A stretch of 64,000 bases of DNA from Symbiodinium natans (GCA_905221605.1 CAJNDS010000007.1:64501-128500); one strand, 5' to 3'. Numbered from the stretch's first letter, positions 10,886 through 21,521 are shown. Notes: a model not told the origin generated them from the sequence alone. Made by a program: numbers and translations.

Positions 10886-10972
10886 CTATGGTCCCTTAGG
10901 GGTATATAAGGGGTACAACGCTAAACCCTAAACCCTAAACGCTAAACCCTGAGGGCCCAAACTAAGGGACCA
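10886..10972. mobile_element. MITE family G copy split by CCCTAAA tract
   Basis: The outer ends ATGGTCCCTTAG and CTAAGGGACCAT are perfect 12-bp inverted repeats. A CCCTAAA tract (about 10920-10950) lies in the middle. AACGCTAAACCCT is repeated on both sides of its centre. Compare the uninterrupted relative at 3414-3500. Confidence 0.5.
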
Positions 10973-11320
10973 TGTCACTACCCTAAGAGCCTTTGGGCCC
11001 AAAACCCACACCACCTGTGTTTTTTGGGGGTTTAGGGTGTAGGGTGTAGGGTTTAGGGTTTAGGGTTTAGGGTTGAAGCTTCAGGGTGTAATATCGGGTC
11101 GGAAGAATTACGAATAGTATTCCCTCAGGGTCCCTTTATAGAATATGCGATAGTGACCCCCTATAAACCCCATTCTTACTTATTAAGGCCCCGATATTCG
11201 GATCCGGCTAGCAGAGGCCAAAGCGACCGCCTCTGAGCAGTGGCAGCTTGGCGTATGCTAAGCAGATAAAGCCCAAAGCCCTATAAGCCCAAAGCCCTAA
11301 GCCCTAAGCCCTAAACCCTG

Positions 11321-11400
11321 CAATGTTCCCCCCCTTGTACTAGTACCTCCTTGTTCTAATCCCTATTAAGGACTGCGAGTGGAAGGAGGAACATCCCAAG
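11321..11400. mobile_element. MITE-like element, family E copy
   Basis: Ends CAATGTTCCCCCCCTTGTAC and AGGAGGAACATCCCAAG are inverted. It is related to the cleaner copy at 45241-45309 and to about 22946-23020. Confidence 0.5.
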
Positions 11401-11604
11401 CCTAAACCCGACGATACCCTCAGCGATAATAATCAACCTGATGCTGATGCTGAAGGCGCCACATGGAAGTAGGGTTTGATATGATAGACTGGATGTATAT
11501 GGGGTTTCCTGTATATCTGCTCCGTGTTTTTCTTGGGTACCGCTTTGGATTGGGGATCCGAGCAGTAAACGCCCTAGCTCACCCGTAACCTGATGCGTCA
11601 GCCG

Positions 11605-13085
11605 GGCACTGGCGTTGCCCGAAAGGGCGGGGCCAACGAGCATCGCGAGCATCAGCTGGGACCCTTCTTCCCAAGCTGCCAGGGCCAGCCACGCATCACG
11701 AGCATCAGCGGGGAACTGGCTTGCCCGAAAGGGCAGGGCCAACGAGCATCATGAGCGTCAGCTGGGACCCTTCTTCCCAAGCTGCCAGGAGCATCGGCGG
11801 GGAACTGGCTTGCCGCCTGACAGGCCAACGAGCATCATGAGCGTCAGCTGTGACCCTTCTTCCCAAGCTGCCAGGGCCAGCCACGTACCAGGAGCATCGG
11901 CTGACAACTGGCTTGCCTGACAGAGCAGGGCCAAACCAGCATCATGAGCATCAGCTGGGACCCTTTTTCCCAAGCTGCCAGGGCCAGCCGTGCATCACGA
12001 GCATCAGCGGGGAACTGGCTTGCCTGAAAGGGCAAGGCCAACGAGCATCACGAGCATCAGCTGGAACCCTTCTTCCCAAGCTGCCAGGGCCAGCCACGCA
12101 TCACGAGCATCAGCGGGGAACTGGCGTGCCCCGAAAGGGGAAGGCCAACGAGCATCGCGAGCATCAGCTGGGACCCTTCTTCCCAAGCTGCCAGGGCCAG
12201 CCACGCATCACGAGCATCAGCGGGGAACTGGCTTGCCCGAAAGGGCAGGGCCAACGAGCATCATGAGCGTCAGCTGGGACCCTTCTTCCCAAGCTGCCAG
12301 GAGCATCGGCGGGGAACTGGCTTGCCGCCTGACAGGCCAACGAGCATCATGAGCGTCAGCTGTGACCCTTCTTCCCAAGCTGCCAGGGCCAGCCACGTAC
12401 CAGGAGCATCGGCTGACAACTGGCTTGCCTGACAGAGCAGGGCCAAACCAGCATCATGAGCATCAGCTGGGACCCTTTTTCCCAAGCTGCCAGGGCCAGC
12501 CGTGCATCACGAGCATCAGCGGGGAACTGGCTTGCCTGAAAGGGCAAGGCCAACGAGCATCACGAGCATCAGCTGGAACCCTTCTTCCCAAGCTGCCAGG
12601 GCCAGCCACGCATCACGAGCATCAGCGGGGAACTGGCGTGCCCCGAAAGGGGAAGGCCAACGAGCATCGCGAGCATCAGCTGGGACCCTTCTTCCCAAGC
12701 TGCCAGGGCCAGCCACGCATCACGAGCATCAGCGGAGAACTGGCTTGCCCGAAAGGGCAAAGGCCAACGAGCATCGCGAGCATCAGCTGGAACCCTTCTT
12801 CCCGAGCTGCCAGAGCCAGCAAGGGAACTGGCTTGCCGCCTGACAGGCCAACGAGCATCATGAGCGTCAGCTGTGACCCTTCTTCCCAAGCTGCCAGGGC
12901 CAGCCACGCATCAGGAGCATCGGCGGGGAACTGGCTTGCCTGACAGGGCAGGGCCAACGAGCATCATGAGCATCAGCTGGGACCTTTCTTCCCAAGCTGC
13001 CAGGGCCAGCCACGCATCAGGAGCATCAGCGGGGAACTGGCTTGTCTGAAAAGGGCAGGGCCAACGAGCATCATGAGCATCTCGT
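11605..13085. repeat. Hairpin-bearing minisatellite with 512-bp higher-order repeat
   Basis: Tandem degenerate units of about 90-110 bp built from four blocks: CAGCTGGGACCCTTCTTCCC, AAGCTGCCAGGGCCAGCC, ACGCATCACGAGCATCAGCG and GGGAACTGGCTTGCCC. The blocks fold back: AGCTGGGA pairs with TCCCAAGCT, and GCCC-GAAA-GGGC makes a GNRA-type tetraloop hairpin. A run of units is duplicated with an exact 512-bp offset (about 11631-12142 and 12143-12654, then a partial third copy). Overlapping open frames on both strands are a by-product of the repeat, not evidence for a protein. A reversed relative lies at 46022-46265. Confidence 0.85.
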
Positions 13086-13473
13086 CGTAGCCCCACGAAC
13101 CCACGAATCTCTCGCCCCTTCAACATCTAGCAAATCTGAAGCCTAGTCTAAAGTCCAAACCTGCCCTGCAAGCCTAAATCCTACTAAGCCCTCCAAGGTC
13201 AACATGTGTATATACGTACACCCTGCACCCTGCCTAAACCTGAAACCCTAAAACCTAAAAGCCCTCAACCCCAGTATGTGTAGTATGCACTTACATAGTA
13301 CGGACGGTCACATTGCAACTTCTCTCTCGAAAGCCACGAAGCGCACGAAGCGGCCTCTAACATCTTTGGAATTCCTCACAAATCCGGAGCCCGAAATCCT
13401 AAACCGAAACCCGAAACCCTAAACCCTAAACCCTAAACCCTAAACCCCAAACCCTAAAAGGGGTGCAGCAGCC
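13086..13473. other. Non-coding spacer
   Basis: Unique DNA, with C-rich stretches and CCCGAAA/CCCTAAA repeats from about 13390. No gene is supported. Confidence 0.6.
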
Positions 13474-13560
13474 CAGCAAAGGTACGGGACGAGCTACGGC
13501 TTCGCTGCCGTGGAGGACGGAACCCTTTCACGCTGGCGCGACCCTGGCGTGGTACCAGGC
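13474..13560 (+). other. Exon-like island
   Basis: An open frame reads QQRYGTSYGFAAVEDGTLSR and continues WRDPGVVPG. It is flanked by a CCCTAAA array before (13405-13450) and a TTTAGGG array after (13577-13670). Possible junctions are AAAG|GTACGG and TACCAG|GCC. Protein family unknown. Confidence 0.4.
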
Positions 13561-13576
13561 CAAAGCTCTCAAGAGT

Positions 13577-14137
13577 GGTTTAGGGTTTAGGGTTTAGGGT
13601 TTAGGGTTTAAGGTTTAGGGTTTAGGGTTTAGGGTTTAGGGTTTAGGGTTTAGGGTTTAGGGTTTAGGGTTAGGGTTTCGGGTTTCCGGGTTTAGGGTTT
13701 AGGGTTTGGGGTTTGAGTTTAGGGCTTCAGAGTCGAGGGTTTTGGGTTGTGAGAAGTTTTGGGGAGCGTTGGGGAGTCGCACTGTTAAGGGCACAGGTTT
13801 AGGGTTTAGGGTTTAGGGTTTAGGGTTTAGGGTTTAGGGTTGGGGACTGGGCCAGCAGCAGTTGAGTTTAGGGTTTCTGTGGGTTTGGGGGGTTAAGTTT
13901 ACGGGCTTGGAGGCGCTTTAAGGCTGTGACGCTCTTTTTTTTAAGCCCTCAATTCCAAACCCCAGGCCCTTAGCCAAAACCCTAAACCCTAAACCCTAAA
14001 CCCTAAACCCTGAACCCTGAACCCTGAACCCTGAACCCTGAACCCTGAACCCTGAACCCTACCGACTCTAGGGTCCCCAACTTGGACCCTAAACCCTAAA
14101 CCCTAAACCCTAAACCCTAAACCCTAAACCCTGCAGT
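13577..14137. repeat. Cluster of TTTAGGG and CCCTAAA arrays
   Basis: TTTAGGG lies at 13577-13675 and 13796-13842. CCCTAAA/CCCTGAA lies at about 13978-14060 and CCCTAAA at 14082-14132. The orientation switches from G-rich to C-rich on the + strand within 150 bp. Confidence 0.85.
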
Positions 14138-14218
14138 TTCGGAACTGACTCTGCAGGCTACGCCGTGCCGCCTCCCAACCGATACATTCCGATGCTCGGC
14201 GTGCAGAATTCTGTAAAC
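14138..14218 (+). other. Exon-like island
   Basis: Directly after CCCTGCAG (acceptor-like), one frame reads GTDSAGYAVPPPNRYIPMLG. Composition is strongly protein-like. It is followed by TTTAGGG repeat at 14227. No family assigned. Confidence 0.45.
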
Positions 14219-14258
14219 CCCCCAAGGGTTTAGGGCTTAGGGTTTAGGGTTCAGGGAT

Positions 14259-14382
14259 ACTTGGGGGGTTCAGGGTACTTATATAACCCCAATTAAAACT
14301 GTACGTATAAGCCCCTAAGTCCTCCAAGTAGTTACAAGAAGACGTAAAAATTGGGCTTAGAAGTACCCATGAACCTCCAAGT
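14259..14382. mobile_element. MITE-like element, family D copy 3
   Basis: ACTTGGGGGGTTCAGGGTAC on the left and the complement of ACTTGGAGGTTCATGGGTAC on the right give an inverted repeat of about 22 bp with 3 mismatches. Confidence 0.6.
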
Positions 14383-15572
14383 AAGCCTCCTAAACCTAAA
14401 CCCCTAAACCCCTAAGCCCCCCTAAACCCTAAACCCTCAAACCTTAAGTAGCTTCCTGAAGATGCAGGGAAAACCCACATGAACATAGGGATCCTACTAT
14501 TGGGGTATAAGGGCCCCTATAAGGGGGATTCTGGAAACCCAGTCTGTAGAATCCTTATGTAATGTTTATGTGTTTTTTCGGCGCCCTGGGTAGGTAGTGC
14601 GATCGAACACGCATCAGGAGAGATTTCTCGCCACGGAATGCGCAGGCGCAGCTGCTGAATCTCGGGGTAGCAACCTGCGCCGGGGTTCTGCATGGTAGTT
14701 GCCAGTAGTTACGCGCCCAGGCCCTACGATAAGAATGCTGAAGCTTGTTGGCGTGTCAGAAGCATTGTTGCACCAGAAGGGTCTGGAACTGGCGCTAGAA
14801 TTGGGGTCTTCTCGGGTTTTCGGTGCCTTCCTGGTTAAGACACTCACCCTGCTGGGACCCTTAACCTCACTAACTCACACTAGACCTCCCATATCAATCC
14901 TTATCCAACTCTTACCGAAAGCCTCTTGCGATAATTATGCGGCTGTATTCTAGCACCTGTGTCGGCCACAGGGTGCAAACCCTTGCCTGCCTGAGGACCC
15001 AATTCGTACATACCCCCCTTGCGGCAAACACAGCCCTAAATCCTAAGACCTTCTCAACCGCAAGGGCTTCTATGGGCCCTGTGTAATTGGAACCCTAAAC
15101 CCTAGGGGTTATCAACCCCGAACCCTACACCCTACAAGCCATGCGGTTTAGGGTTTAGGGTTGAGAGTTTAGGGTTTAGGGTTTAGGCAACCCCAAGCCC
15201 TGAAGCCAACTATAACCCTACACGGACCTACGCCCAAAGCAAGCGTAGGTGCCAGCGGCCGAGCGAGCAGAGGCTATAGCAGAGCCTCCCCGCGTGCTCC
15301 AGGATGTTGCACAGGGAGATGGGTTGCGAGTTTCAGGGTGTTGGGTTTAGGGTTCAGGGTTTAGGGTTTGGGGTTTGGGGTTCGGGGTTTGGGGTTTGGG
15401 GTTTAGGGCTAGGGTTCAGGGTTTCAGGGTATACGGGTGGAGGGTTCATTTTTAGGGTCTCGGGCCGAACCCCAACAAGCTAGCTCTAAACCGCAAAGCC
15501 TTGAAAGCCTAAGTCCCTACACCCCGAAAGCCACGCACAGCCCCGAAACCCCGAACGCCACATCTGACAGTG
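14383..15572. other. Non-coding with short arrays
   Basis: Unique DNA (14440-15140) with frames on both strands but no recognisable protein. TTTAGGG tracts lie at about 15146-15187 and 15345-15425 (variants TTTGGGG and TTCAGGG). Confidence 0.55.
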
Positions 15573-15784
15573 TCCAGGACCTGGAGTAGGCCCTTGTTCC
15601 CTTTTGTTCGGGCTTCGGTTCCTTCATCAACCCTAAACCCTAAACCCTAAACCCTAAACCCTAAACCCTAAACCCTAAACCCTAAACCCTAAACCCTAAA
15701 CCCTAAACCCTAAACCTGAACCCTAAACCCTAAACCCTGCACCCCCTTAATAAAGCAAAAAGGCACCCTCATCTCTTGGGTCTA
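15573..15784. mobile_element. MITE family B copy split by a long CCCTAAA array
   Basis: The left part (CCAGGACCTGGAGTAGGCCC to GGTTCCTTCATCAA) and right part (CCCCCTTAATAAAGC, AAAAAGGCACCCTC, GGGTCTAGG) match the two halves of uninterrupted relatives such as 6617-6725, where CCCTTATAAACCCC runs straight into TTTAAGC. About 109 bp of CCCTAAA (15631-15739) lies between. The break falls at a TAAACCC motif, so microhomology-seeded growth is an alternative to insertion. Confidence 0.6.
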
Positions 15785-15969
15785 GGTGTAGCGTTGAGGT
15801 TACGCGGGAAGGCTGCTGGTGTAGCATGGCATCACTCTTCGGCATCATGTGGGGTTTGGGGTTTAGGGTTTAGGGTAAACCCTAAACTTTAAACCCTAAA
15901 CACTACACCCTAAACCCTAAAACCTAAACCCTAACCCCTATAAACCTTGAGACAGCAGATTGGTACCCA

Positions 15970-16185
15970 CCTTTGCAGATGGCCGGCCAGTGGCCGCAGA
16001 TGGCCGGCCAGCGGCCGCAGATTGTCGGCCCGTGGCCGCAGATTGTCCCCCCCCCGCCGCCTGCAGCCACAGATTGTCCCCCCGCGGTCGCTCGCGGCCG
16101 CAGATTGTCCCCCCTGCGGCCGCGCCGCAGACTGTCCCCCTGCGGCCGCCCGCGCCGCAGATTGTCTCCCCGCGGCCGCAGATGT
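15970..16185. repeat. GC-rich minisatellite
   Basis: Roughly 11 degenerate units of 18-24 bp with the core GGCCGCAGATTGTCCCCC; the first units read CAGATGGCCGGCCAGYGGCC. All six frames are largely open because of the composition. Not treated as coding. Confidence 0.8.
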
Positions 16186-16543
16186 TCATGGCACAAGCAG
16201 CTTTTGTCCGCGATGTGCAGAGACGTGAACCGCACGAGAGTCAGGCACCCGAGCATGGTGACATCGATCGGTACACGCGATGTCCAATGATGGGGATGCC
16301 CAAACCCCAATTACACCCTCAACCCCTAAACCCACTCTCGGGATGAACTCTCATCGATCAGCCCAACCCTAAACCCTAGTTTCGAGGCTACCCCCGTGTT
16401 GCAAAGCCTCGAGATCGCGCTTAGGGTTTTCATTTTCAGGCTTCAAGGGCTTATGAGGTGGCAGCGGGGCCTTAAACCACCACACCCCAAGCTCCAAAAC
16501 CCTGCATGGTTTGCGGTTTAGGGTTTAGGGTTTAGGGTTTAGG

Positions 16544-16618
16544 GACTTGAACCTCTCAGCCATTACATCCCGGCTGCCGGAGGACGACGAGCGGCATCTC
16601 GGTGGCAAGTCGGCCTAG
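16544..16618 (+). other. Exon-like island ending in a stop
   Basis: Directly after a TTTAGGG array (16517-16543), one frame reads DLNLSAITSRLPEDDERHLG, then GKSA and TAG. This would suit a last exon or the end of a gene fragment. Confidence 0.4.
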
Positions 16619-16718
16619 GCCCTCATAACCCGAAACCACCCTTAACCCTAAACCCTGTACCCTGTACCCTGTATACCCTAATCCCACCCTGAGCCTCATT
16701 GGAAGATTCAGCATATGG

Positions 16719-16879
16719 GTATTTCCCAAAATGGGGGTACCCCTTTTATACCCCAAATAGAATAGAATCCCCTTAAAGGGACCCCCAAAAAGGTACCCCC
16801 CCATTTGGGAAACCCCTAAACCCTAAACCCTAAACCCTAAACCCTAAACCCTAAACCCTAAACCCTAAACCCTAAACCC
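16719..16879. mobile_element. MITE family A copy 2 followed by CCCTAAA array
   Basis: 16719-16812 has outer inverted repeats: TTTCCCAAAATGGGGGTACC on the left and the complement of TTTCCCAAATGGGGGGGTAC on the right. Its centre, AAATAGAATAGAATCCCC, mirrors copy 1 at 5268-5395. The right end passes without a break into about 10 CCCTAAA units. Confidence 0.65.
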
Positions 16880-17114
16880 TGTAATCTAGATGAAGGTGTA
16901 CGAATAGCTGTCCTTCGGTACTCGGCTCTGAGGCTTTGGGGGGCTGGGGGCAGGAACTGATGGGATGCTTGGTATCTTCCCTTTCTAGGATCCCTTTTTT
17001 GGGGGGTTTAGGGTTTAGGGTTCAGGGTTTAGGGTGTAGAGTTTAGGGTTTAGGGTTTAGGGTTTAGGATTCAGGGTTTAGGGTTTAGGGTTTAGAGTTT
17101 AGGGTTTAGGGCTA

Positions 17115-17234
17115 CTAGGACCCAGAGTAGGCCCCCTATTCCCTTTTGTTTTAAGGGTTTGGGCTCTCTTACAAACCCCATTGAAACCCAGAAAAGGGCA
17201 CCCTTTTTGGTTCCTAGGTTCGTCCTGGGTCTAG
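17115..17234. mobile_element. MITE-like element, family B copy 3 (full)
   Basis: 120 bp, with ends CTAGGACCCAG / CTGGGTCTAG and interior GTAGGCCCCCTATTCCC, TTACAAACCCCATTG and AAGGGCACCCTTTTTGG. This is the best reference copy of the family in the window. Confidence 0.7.
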
Positions 17235-17299
17235 CTTTGTTGTGGTTTGAGAGCATCCTAACCCGACAGAAGTCCTGAACCCTTAGCCCTCTGTAGGAC

Positions 17300-17700
17300 T
17301 ATTCTTCAGAGGGTTTAGGGTTTAGGGTTTAGGGTTTAGGGTTTAGGGTTTAGGGTTTAGGGTTTTTGCCCTAAACCAGGACCATAAACCCTAAACCCTA
17401 CACCCTAAACCTGAAAACCAAAACCCCAAACCCCCAAAAAACCGATTTAGGACGATTCCTCAGAGGGTTTTCAGGGCCCAGACCCCCAAGGTGGCACTGC
17501 CTCCTACAACGGGGATCGATGCTTCAGAGGGTTTAGAGTTTAGGGAATCTTCTTCAGAGGGTTTAGGGTTTAGGGTTTAGGGTTTAGGGCTAGGGTTTAG
17601 GGTTCAGGGTTCAGGGTTCAGGGTTTAGGGTTTAGGGTTTCGGGTTTCGGGTTTAGGGTGTAGGGTGTAGGGTTTAGGGCTAGGGCTTAGGGTTTTCAGG
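17300..17700. repeat. TTTAGGG arrays with repeated junctions
   Basis: Arrays lie at about 17312-17367, 17555-17592 and 17615-17690. The junction TTCAGAGGG followed by TTTAG occurs at about 17307, 17524 and 17555, with CTCAGAGGGTTTTCAGGG at 17459. This points to local duplication of array borders. A degraded relative of the next island lies at about 17485-17525. Confidence 0.6.
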
Positions 17701-17708
17701 GGGCCAAC

Positions 17709-17780
17709 CCAAGGTGGCAGATCTTCTACAAGGGCGATCGATGCTTCGGCATTCCCAAGGCGGCCGCTTGCCGTGAGAGG
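17709..17780 (+). other. Exon-like island with a degraded relative 225 bp upstream
   Basis: One frame reads WQIFYKGDRCFGIPKAAACR. It is preceded by GGGTTTTCAG (acceptor-like) and followed by GAGAG|GTCGGG (donor-like). The sequence at about 17485-17525 shares CCCAAGGTGGCA and GATCGATGCTTC but has a shifted frame and stops abruptly at an array border. Confidence 0.45.
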
Positions 17781-17789
17781 TCGGGGGGC

Positions 17790-19010
17790 CCCTGCGCCTG
17801 ACTTGGCGGTGGACCCCGAAACCCTAAACCCTAAACCCCAAACCCTAAACCCTAAACCCTAAACCCTAACCCTAAACCCCAAACCCTAAACCCTAAACCC
17901 CTGGAAAGCCTCAGGCGTTCATGGGAGCTCTGCGGTTTAGGAACTCGCGGGGGCGAGGCTTTATCGGGCTTAGGGCTCTGGGTTTAGGGTTTAGGGTTTA
18001 GGGCTAGGGTTTAGGGTTCAGGGTTCAGGGTTCAGGGTTTTGGTGGTCGGGGGGCTCAGGACGCCTCGGTCTCGCTGTGTCACCCAATGCAGGTTGTTGC
18101 TCTTGCTCTGCGTGGGGTTTCTTTTCACCCTAAACCCTAGGGTTTTGGGTTTAGGTTTTAGGATTTAGGGTTTAGCGTTTACCTAGACCTTAGAAACCCT
18201 AAACCCGGGAACTATCCTGGCGAAGGTACAGCCGAAATCCCTAAGTTTTTGGTGTTCAGGGGTTTAGGGCTTAGGGTTTAAGGTTTAAGGTTTAAGGTTT
18301 AGGGTTTAGGGTTTAGGGTTTAGGGTTTAAGGTTTAGGATTAGGGTTCAGGATTTTAACTCCTAAACGAGGCCACCGCCAACCCGAATCCGCCCCCTTGG
18401 ACCGTGTGAGGTCGTCCTCATTTTCCTGGGGATGCCAGGCCCGATGCCACGAACCATTACAACCCTAAACCCTAAACCCTAAACCCTAAACCCTAAACCC
18501 TAAACCCTAAACCCTAAACCCTAAACCCTAAACCCTAAACCCTAAACCCTAAACCCTAAACCCTAAACCCTAAACCCTAAACCCTAAACCCTAAAACCTA
18601 AACACTAAACCCTAAACCCTAAACCCTAAACCCTAAACCCTAAACCCTAAACCCTAAACCCTAAACCCTAAACCCTAAACCCTAAACCCTAAACCCTAAA
18701 CCCTAAACCCTAAACCCTAACCCTAAACCCTAAACCCTAAACCCTAAACCCTAAACCAGACACCAAGTTCGGACCTTTGGCTTGCTGGCACAGATGCCGG
18801 AAGCATTACAAAAAAAGTAATTTCGTTGTGGTCCCGACAAAGCCATCCTTTGCCAGAACCCCCAAAACCCTATTCCTGAGGCCCCCCCCTAAGGGAAGTG
18901 TAGGTTAGGAAAAGGGTTTAGGGTTTAGGGTTTAGGGTTTAGGGTTTAGGGTTTAGGGTTTAGGGTTTAGGGTTTAGGGTTTAGGGTTTAGGGTTTAGGG
19001 TTTAGGGGCT
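17790..19010. repeat. Telomere-like arrays including the largest in the window
   Basis: 18461-18756 is about 42 CCCTAAA units with rare variants, the longest array here. Others lie at 17818-17902 (CCCTAAA), 17980-18045, 18265-18345 and 18913-19009 (TTTAGGG). The DNA between them has no supported gene. Confidence 0.9.
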
Positions 19011-19810
19011 GTGCTGTGGTTTTCCCAGCCGCGCCGAGCAGCACGCAAAAATCGCCAGAGCCCTTCAGATGAGCTTTGGACCCTAAAGTTGATGGTTTAG
19101 AGTTAAGCGCGTCCCTGTTCACCAGAAACCCTGCGATAAGAGGCCTAACTTACAAGCTGGGCTTCAACCGATAATCCCTTAAAGCCTTAGAGTCTTAGAG
19201 CCCTAACCCCTAGTACCCCAAACATAAACCCTCAACTCCGAAACCCCCAAAAGCCCTAAACCCCTAAAGCCCTACGCCCTACAGTCCCAAACCATAAACC
19301 CTAAACCCTATAAACCTGAATCCTTGAAATCCGAACACCCCCCCGCAAGCCCTCAACCAAACCCGGCGGGCTACGGCACTCGGGAGCTCAGGACACAAAG
19401 GTCGAACCCCTAAACCCTATAAACCCTATAAACCCTATAAACCCTATAAACCCTATAAACCCCATAAACCCATAAACCCTATAAACCCGATAAACCCTGT
19501 AAACCCTTTCAACCCTATAAATTAAAAACCCTAAACCCTAAACCCTATAAACCCTAACCCCCCCGAACCTCTTAGGGTTGTAAGGTCTGGGTTTAGGCTT
19601 TAGGCTTCTGGGGTTGGATCTTTCGGGCTTTGAAGGGTTGAGGGTAGGGTTCTTGGGATTCTTAGTCAGGGTTTAGGGTTTTGGGTTTAGGGTTTAGGGT
19701 TTAGGGTTTAGGGTTTACGGTAACTGTTCTAGCATTCACTAGTCAGTAGGGGCTCCAGGCTTAGGAACAAACCCACCCACCCAAAGAATCCCATAACATT
19801 AAGAAGTATA
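19011..19810. repeat. Non-coding, with CCCTATAAA variant array
   Basis: About 19405-19545 is a tandem array of the 9-mer CCCTATAAA, an expanded variant of the heptamer. 19670-19720 is TTTAGGG. The remainder is C-rich unique DNA. Confidence 0.75.
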
Positions 19811-19975
19811 AAGTTCACTCAACAACGGTGCCGACGCACCAAAAATGGCTCAAGAACGGTGCCGACGCACCAAATGGTTCAAGAACGGCGCCGAATACAC
19901 CAAAAATGGCTCAAGAACGGTGCCGATTGCACCAAAAAGTGCTCAACAACGGGGGGGAAATGCACCAAAAGGTTT
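19811..19975. repeat. Tandem hairpin repeat of about 35 bp
   Basis: Five degenerate units, each with GGTGCCGACGCACC (stem GGTGC/GCACC, loop CGAC) followed by AAAAATGGCTCAAGAAC. Stem variants include GGTGCCGATTGCACC and GGCGCCGAATACACC, so the potential to fold is partly kept. Confidence 0.7.
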
Positions 19976-21357
19976 CTCGGGGTTATTTAAATCTAAAAGG
20001 ATAGAGAGGGTTTAGGGTTTAGGGTTTGGGGTGTAGGGTTAGGCTTCTTAGGGTTCTTGGGGTTCTTGTGAGGGTCAAGGGCTTAGGGATTTTGGGGTTC
20101 TTAGTTAGGGTTCTTAGGGCTCTAAGGGTGCATAAGTTGCACATATCTTGTTAAGGCGTTAGGGTTTAGGGTTTAGGATTTAGGGTTACCCTAAACCCGA
20201 AGCCCTAAACCCTACCTTGTTAAGGCTTGGTTAGGGTTTAGGGTTTAGGGTTTAGGGTGTAGGGTTTAGGGTTATAGGGTTATAGGGTTTAGGGTTAGAG
20301 GGTTTAGGGTTTAGGGTTTCGGGCTTAGAGTTTAGGGTTTTTATGGTTTAGGGCTTGGGGGTTTCTTTGGGTGAGCACGCCGAATCTCGGCAGATGACAC
20401 CGTGGAGGAGGATGCGGTGCCGTCGCGGCTCTGGCTGCCGGGAGCCCTGGCCCTCCGATCTCCTGGGCCTCTGAACCCCCAAAACCCCAAGCCTTACAAG
20501 CCCTAAGCCCGAAACCCTAAACCATAAGCCCTAAACCCTAGGCCCTAAGCCCGAAACCCCAAACCCCAACACTTCCCCCAAACTTGAAATCCCCCAACCC
20601 CAACTTTCTCTAAACCCCCAGCCCTATAAGCCCGATCTTTTGGTCCTTTAACCCTGCACACTCTTCGGGTTTAGGGTTTGGGGCATAGGGTTTAGGGTTT
20701 AGTTGTTCAGGGGACCCTTAAGAACCCGACCTTTCTTCCTAAACACTACACACCCTGAAGCATTGAAGGGTTTTCTCGTGCTCTTTTCAGGGGATGTATT
20801 GCGCTGTATGGCTCCAGATGTTGGGTTCTCCCCTAAACCCCAAAACTCTAAACCCTAAACCCCAAAACCCTTAACGGCTCTCAGACCCCCTCCTCCCCCC
20901 TTGCGAATCTTCCTGAGAGACTGTCGAGTCATCAGGTTTAAGGGCTTACGCAAAGGCTCAGGATTTTTTGGGTTTATGAGTTTAGCGTTTACCTCGATGG
21001 GGAACGCTGCCACTGCGGGATGCGGTCTCGGCCGCCATCCGAAGAGCGACGCATGTATCCGCAGTACGGTGGAATCAAAGAGCATCAAGCTGCCAATGCA
21101 CTGTCCCGCGGCAAGAGCGTGCAGGACCATGCACGAGTGAGCCTGCCTTCTGAGTCACGACTCATCGCCCGTAGTAGCTACTGTATTACTAAGCTCGTGA
21201 CTCGGGACGCTGGAGGCCTGTCTTTTCAACTAAAGGAGAGAGGGCACCTCTATATTTAGGGACTATACAAGGTATGTATATGCAGTATATATATATATAT
21301 ATACATCTATCACCCTGAACCCTAAACCCGAAACCACATGTTACATGTAGTCCCTTC
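19976..21357. other. Non-coding with arrays, TA repeat and weak frames
   Basis: TTTAGGG variants lie at about 20005-20120, 20160-20190 and 20230-20345. A short exon-like piece lies at about 20390-20465 (DDTVEEDAVPSRLWLPG). 20870-21260 is unique DNA open on both strands without recognisable protein. A TA run lies at about 21281-21303. Confidence 0.45.
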
Positions 21358-21521
21358 TAGGGTTTAGGGTTTAGGGTTTAGGGTTTAGGGTTTAGGGTTT
21401 AGGGTTTAGGGCCGCTCCCCCAAACTCCTCCAGGCTGGCGTTGACGGACTACCTTTCCGAGATGTTCTACGATGCCAGCTACGCGGGCTTCCAGTTCCAA
21501 GTGTCGAATGAGCCCGGCCCC
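21358..21521 (+). other. TTTAGGG array and exon-like island
   Basis: The array at 21358-21410 is followed by GC-rich DNA. In it, 21435-21521 reads LTDYLSEMFYDASYAGFQFQ and continues VSNEPGP in one open frame. Protein-like but unassigned. Confidence 0.4.

Noticed and set aside
11356-13126. Many overlapping open frames of 65-193 codons on both strands
   Set aside because: They are translations of a minisatellite without stops; every frame repeats with the same period and none resembles a protein.
15924-16346. Open frames of 83-128 codons in five frames
   Set aside because: Produced by the GGCCGCAGATTGTCCCCC tandem repeat.
19840-19920. Spliced-leader copies in the hairpin repeat
   Set aside because: Only GGCTCAAG is shared; CCAAAAAT replaces CCATTTT, so chance similarity is likely.
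19811-19975. CRISPR-like array
   Set aside because: Repeats are degenerate with no constant repeat/variable spacer alternation, and the genome is eukaryotic.
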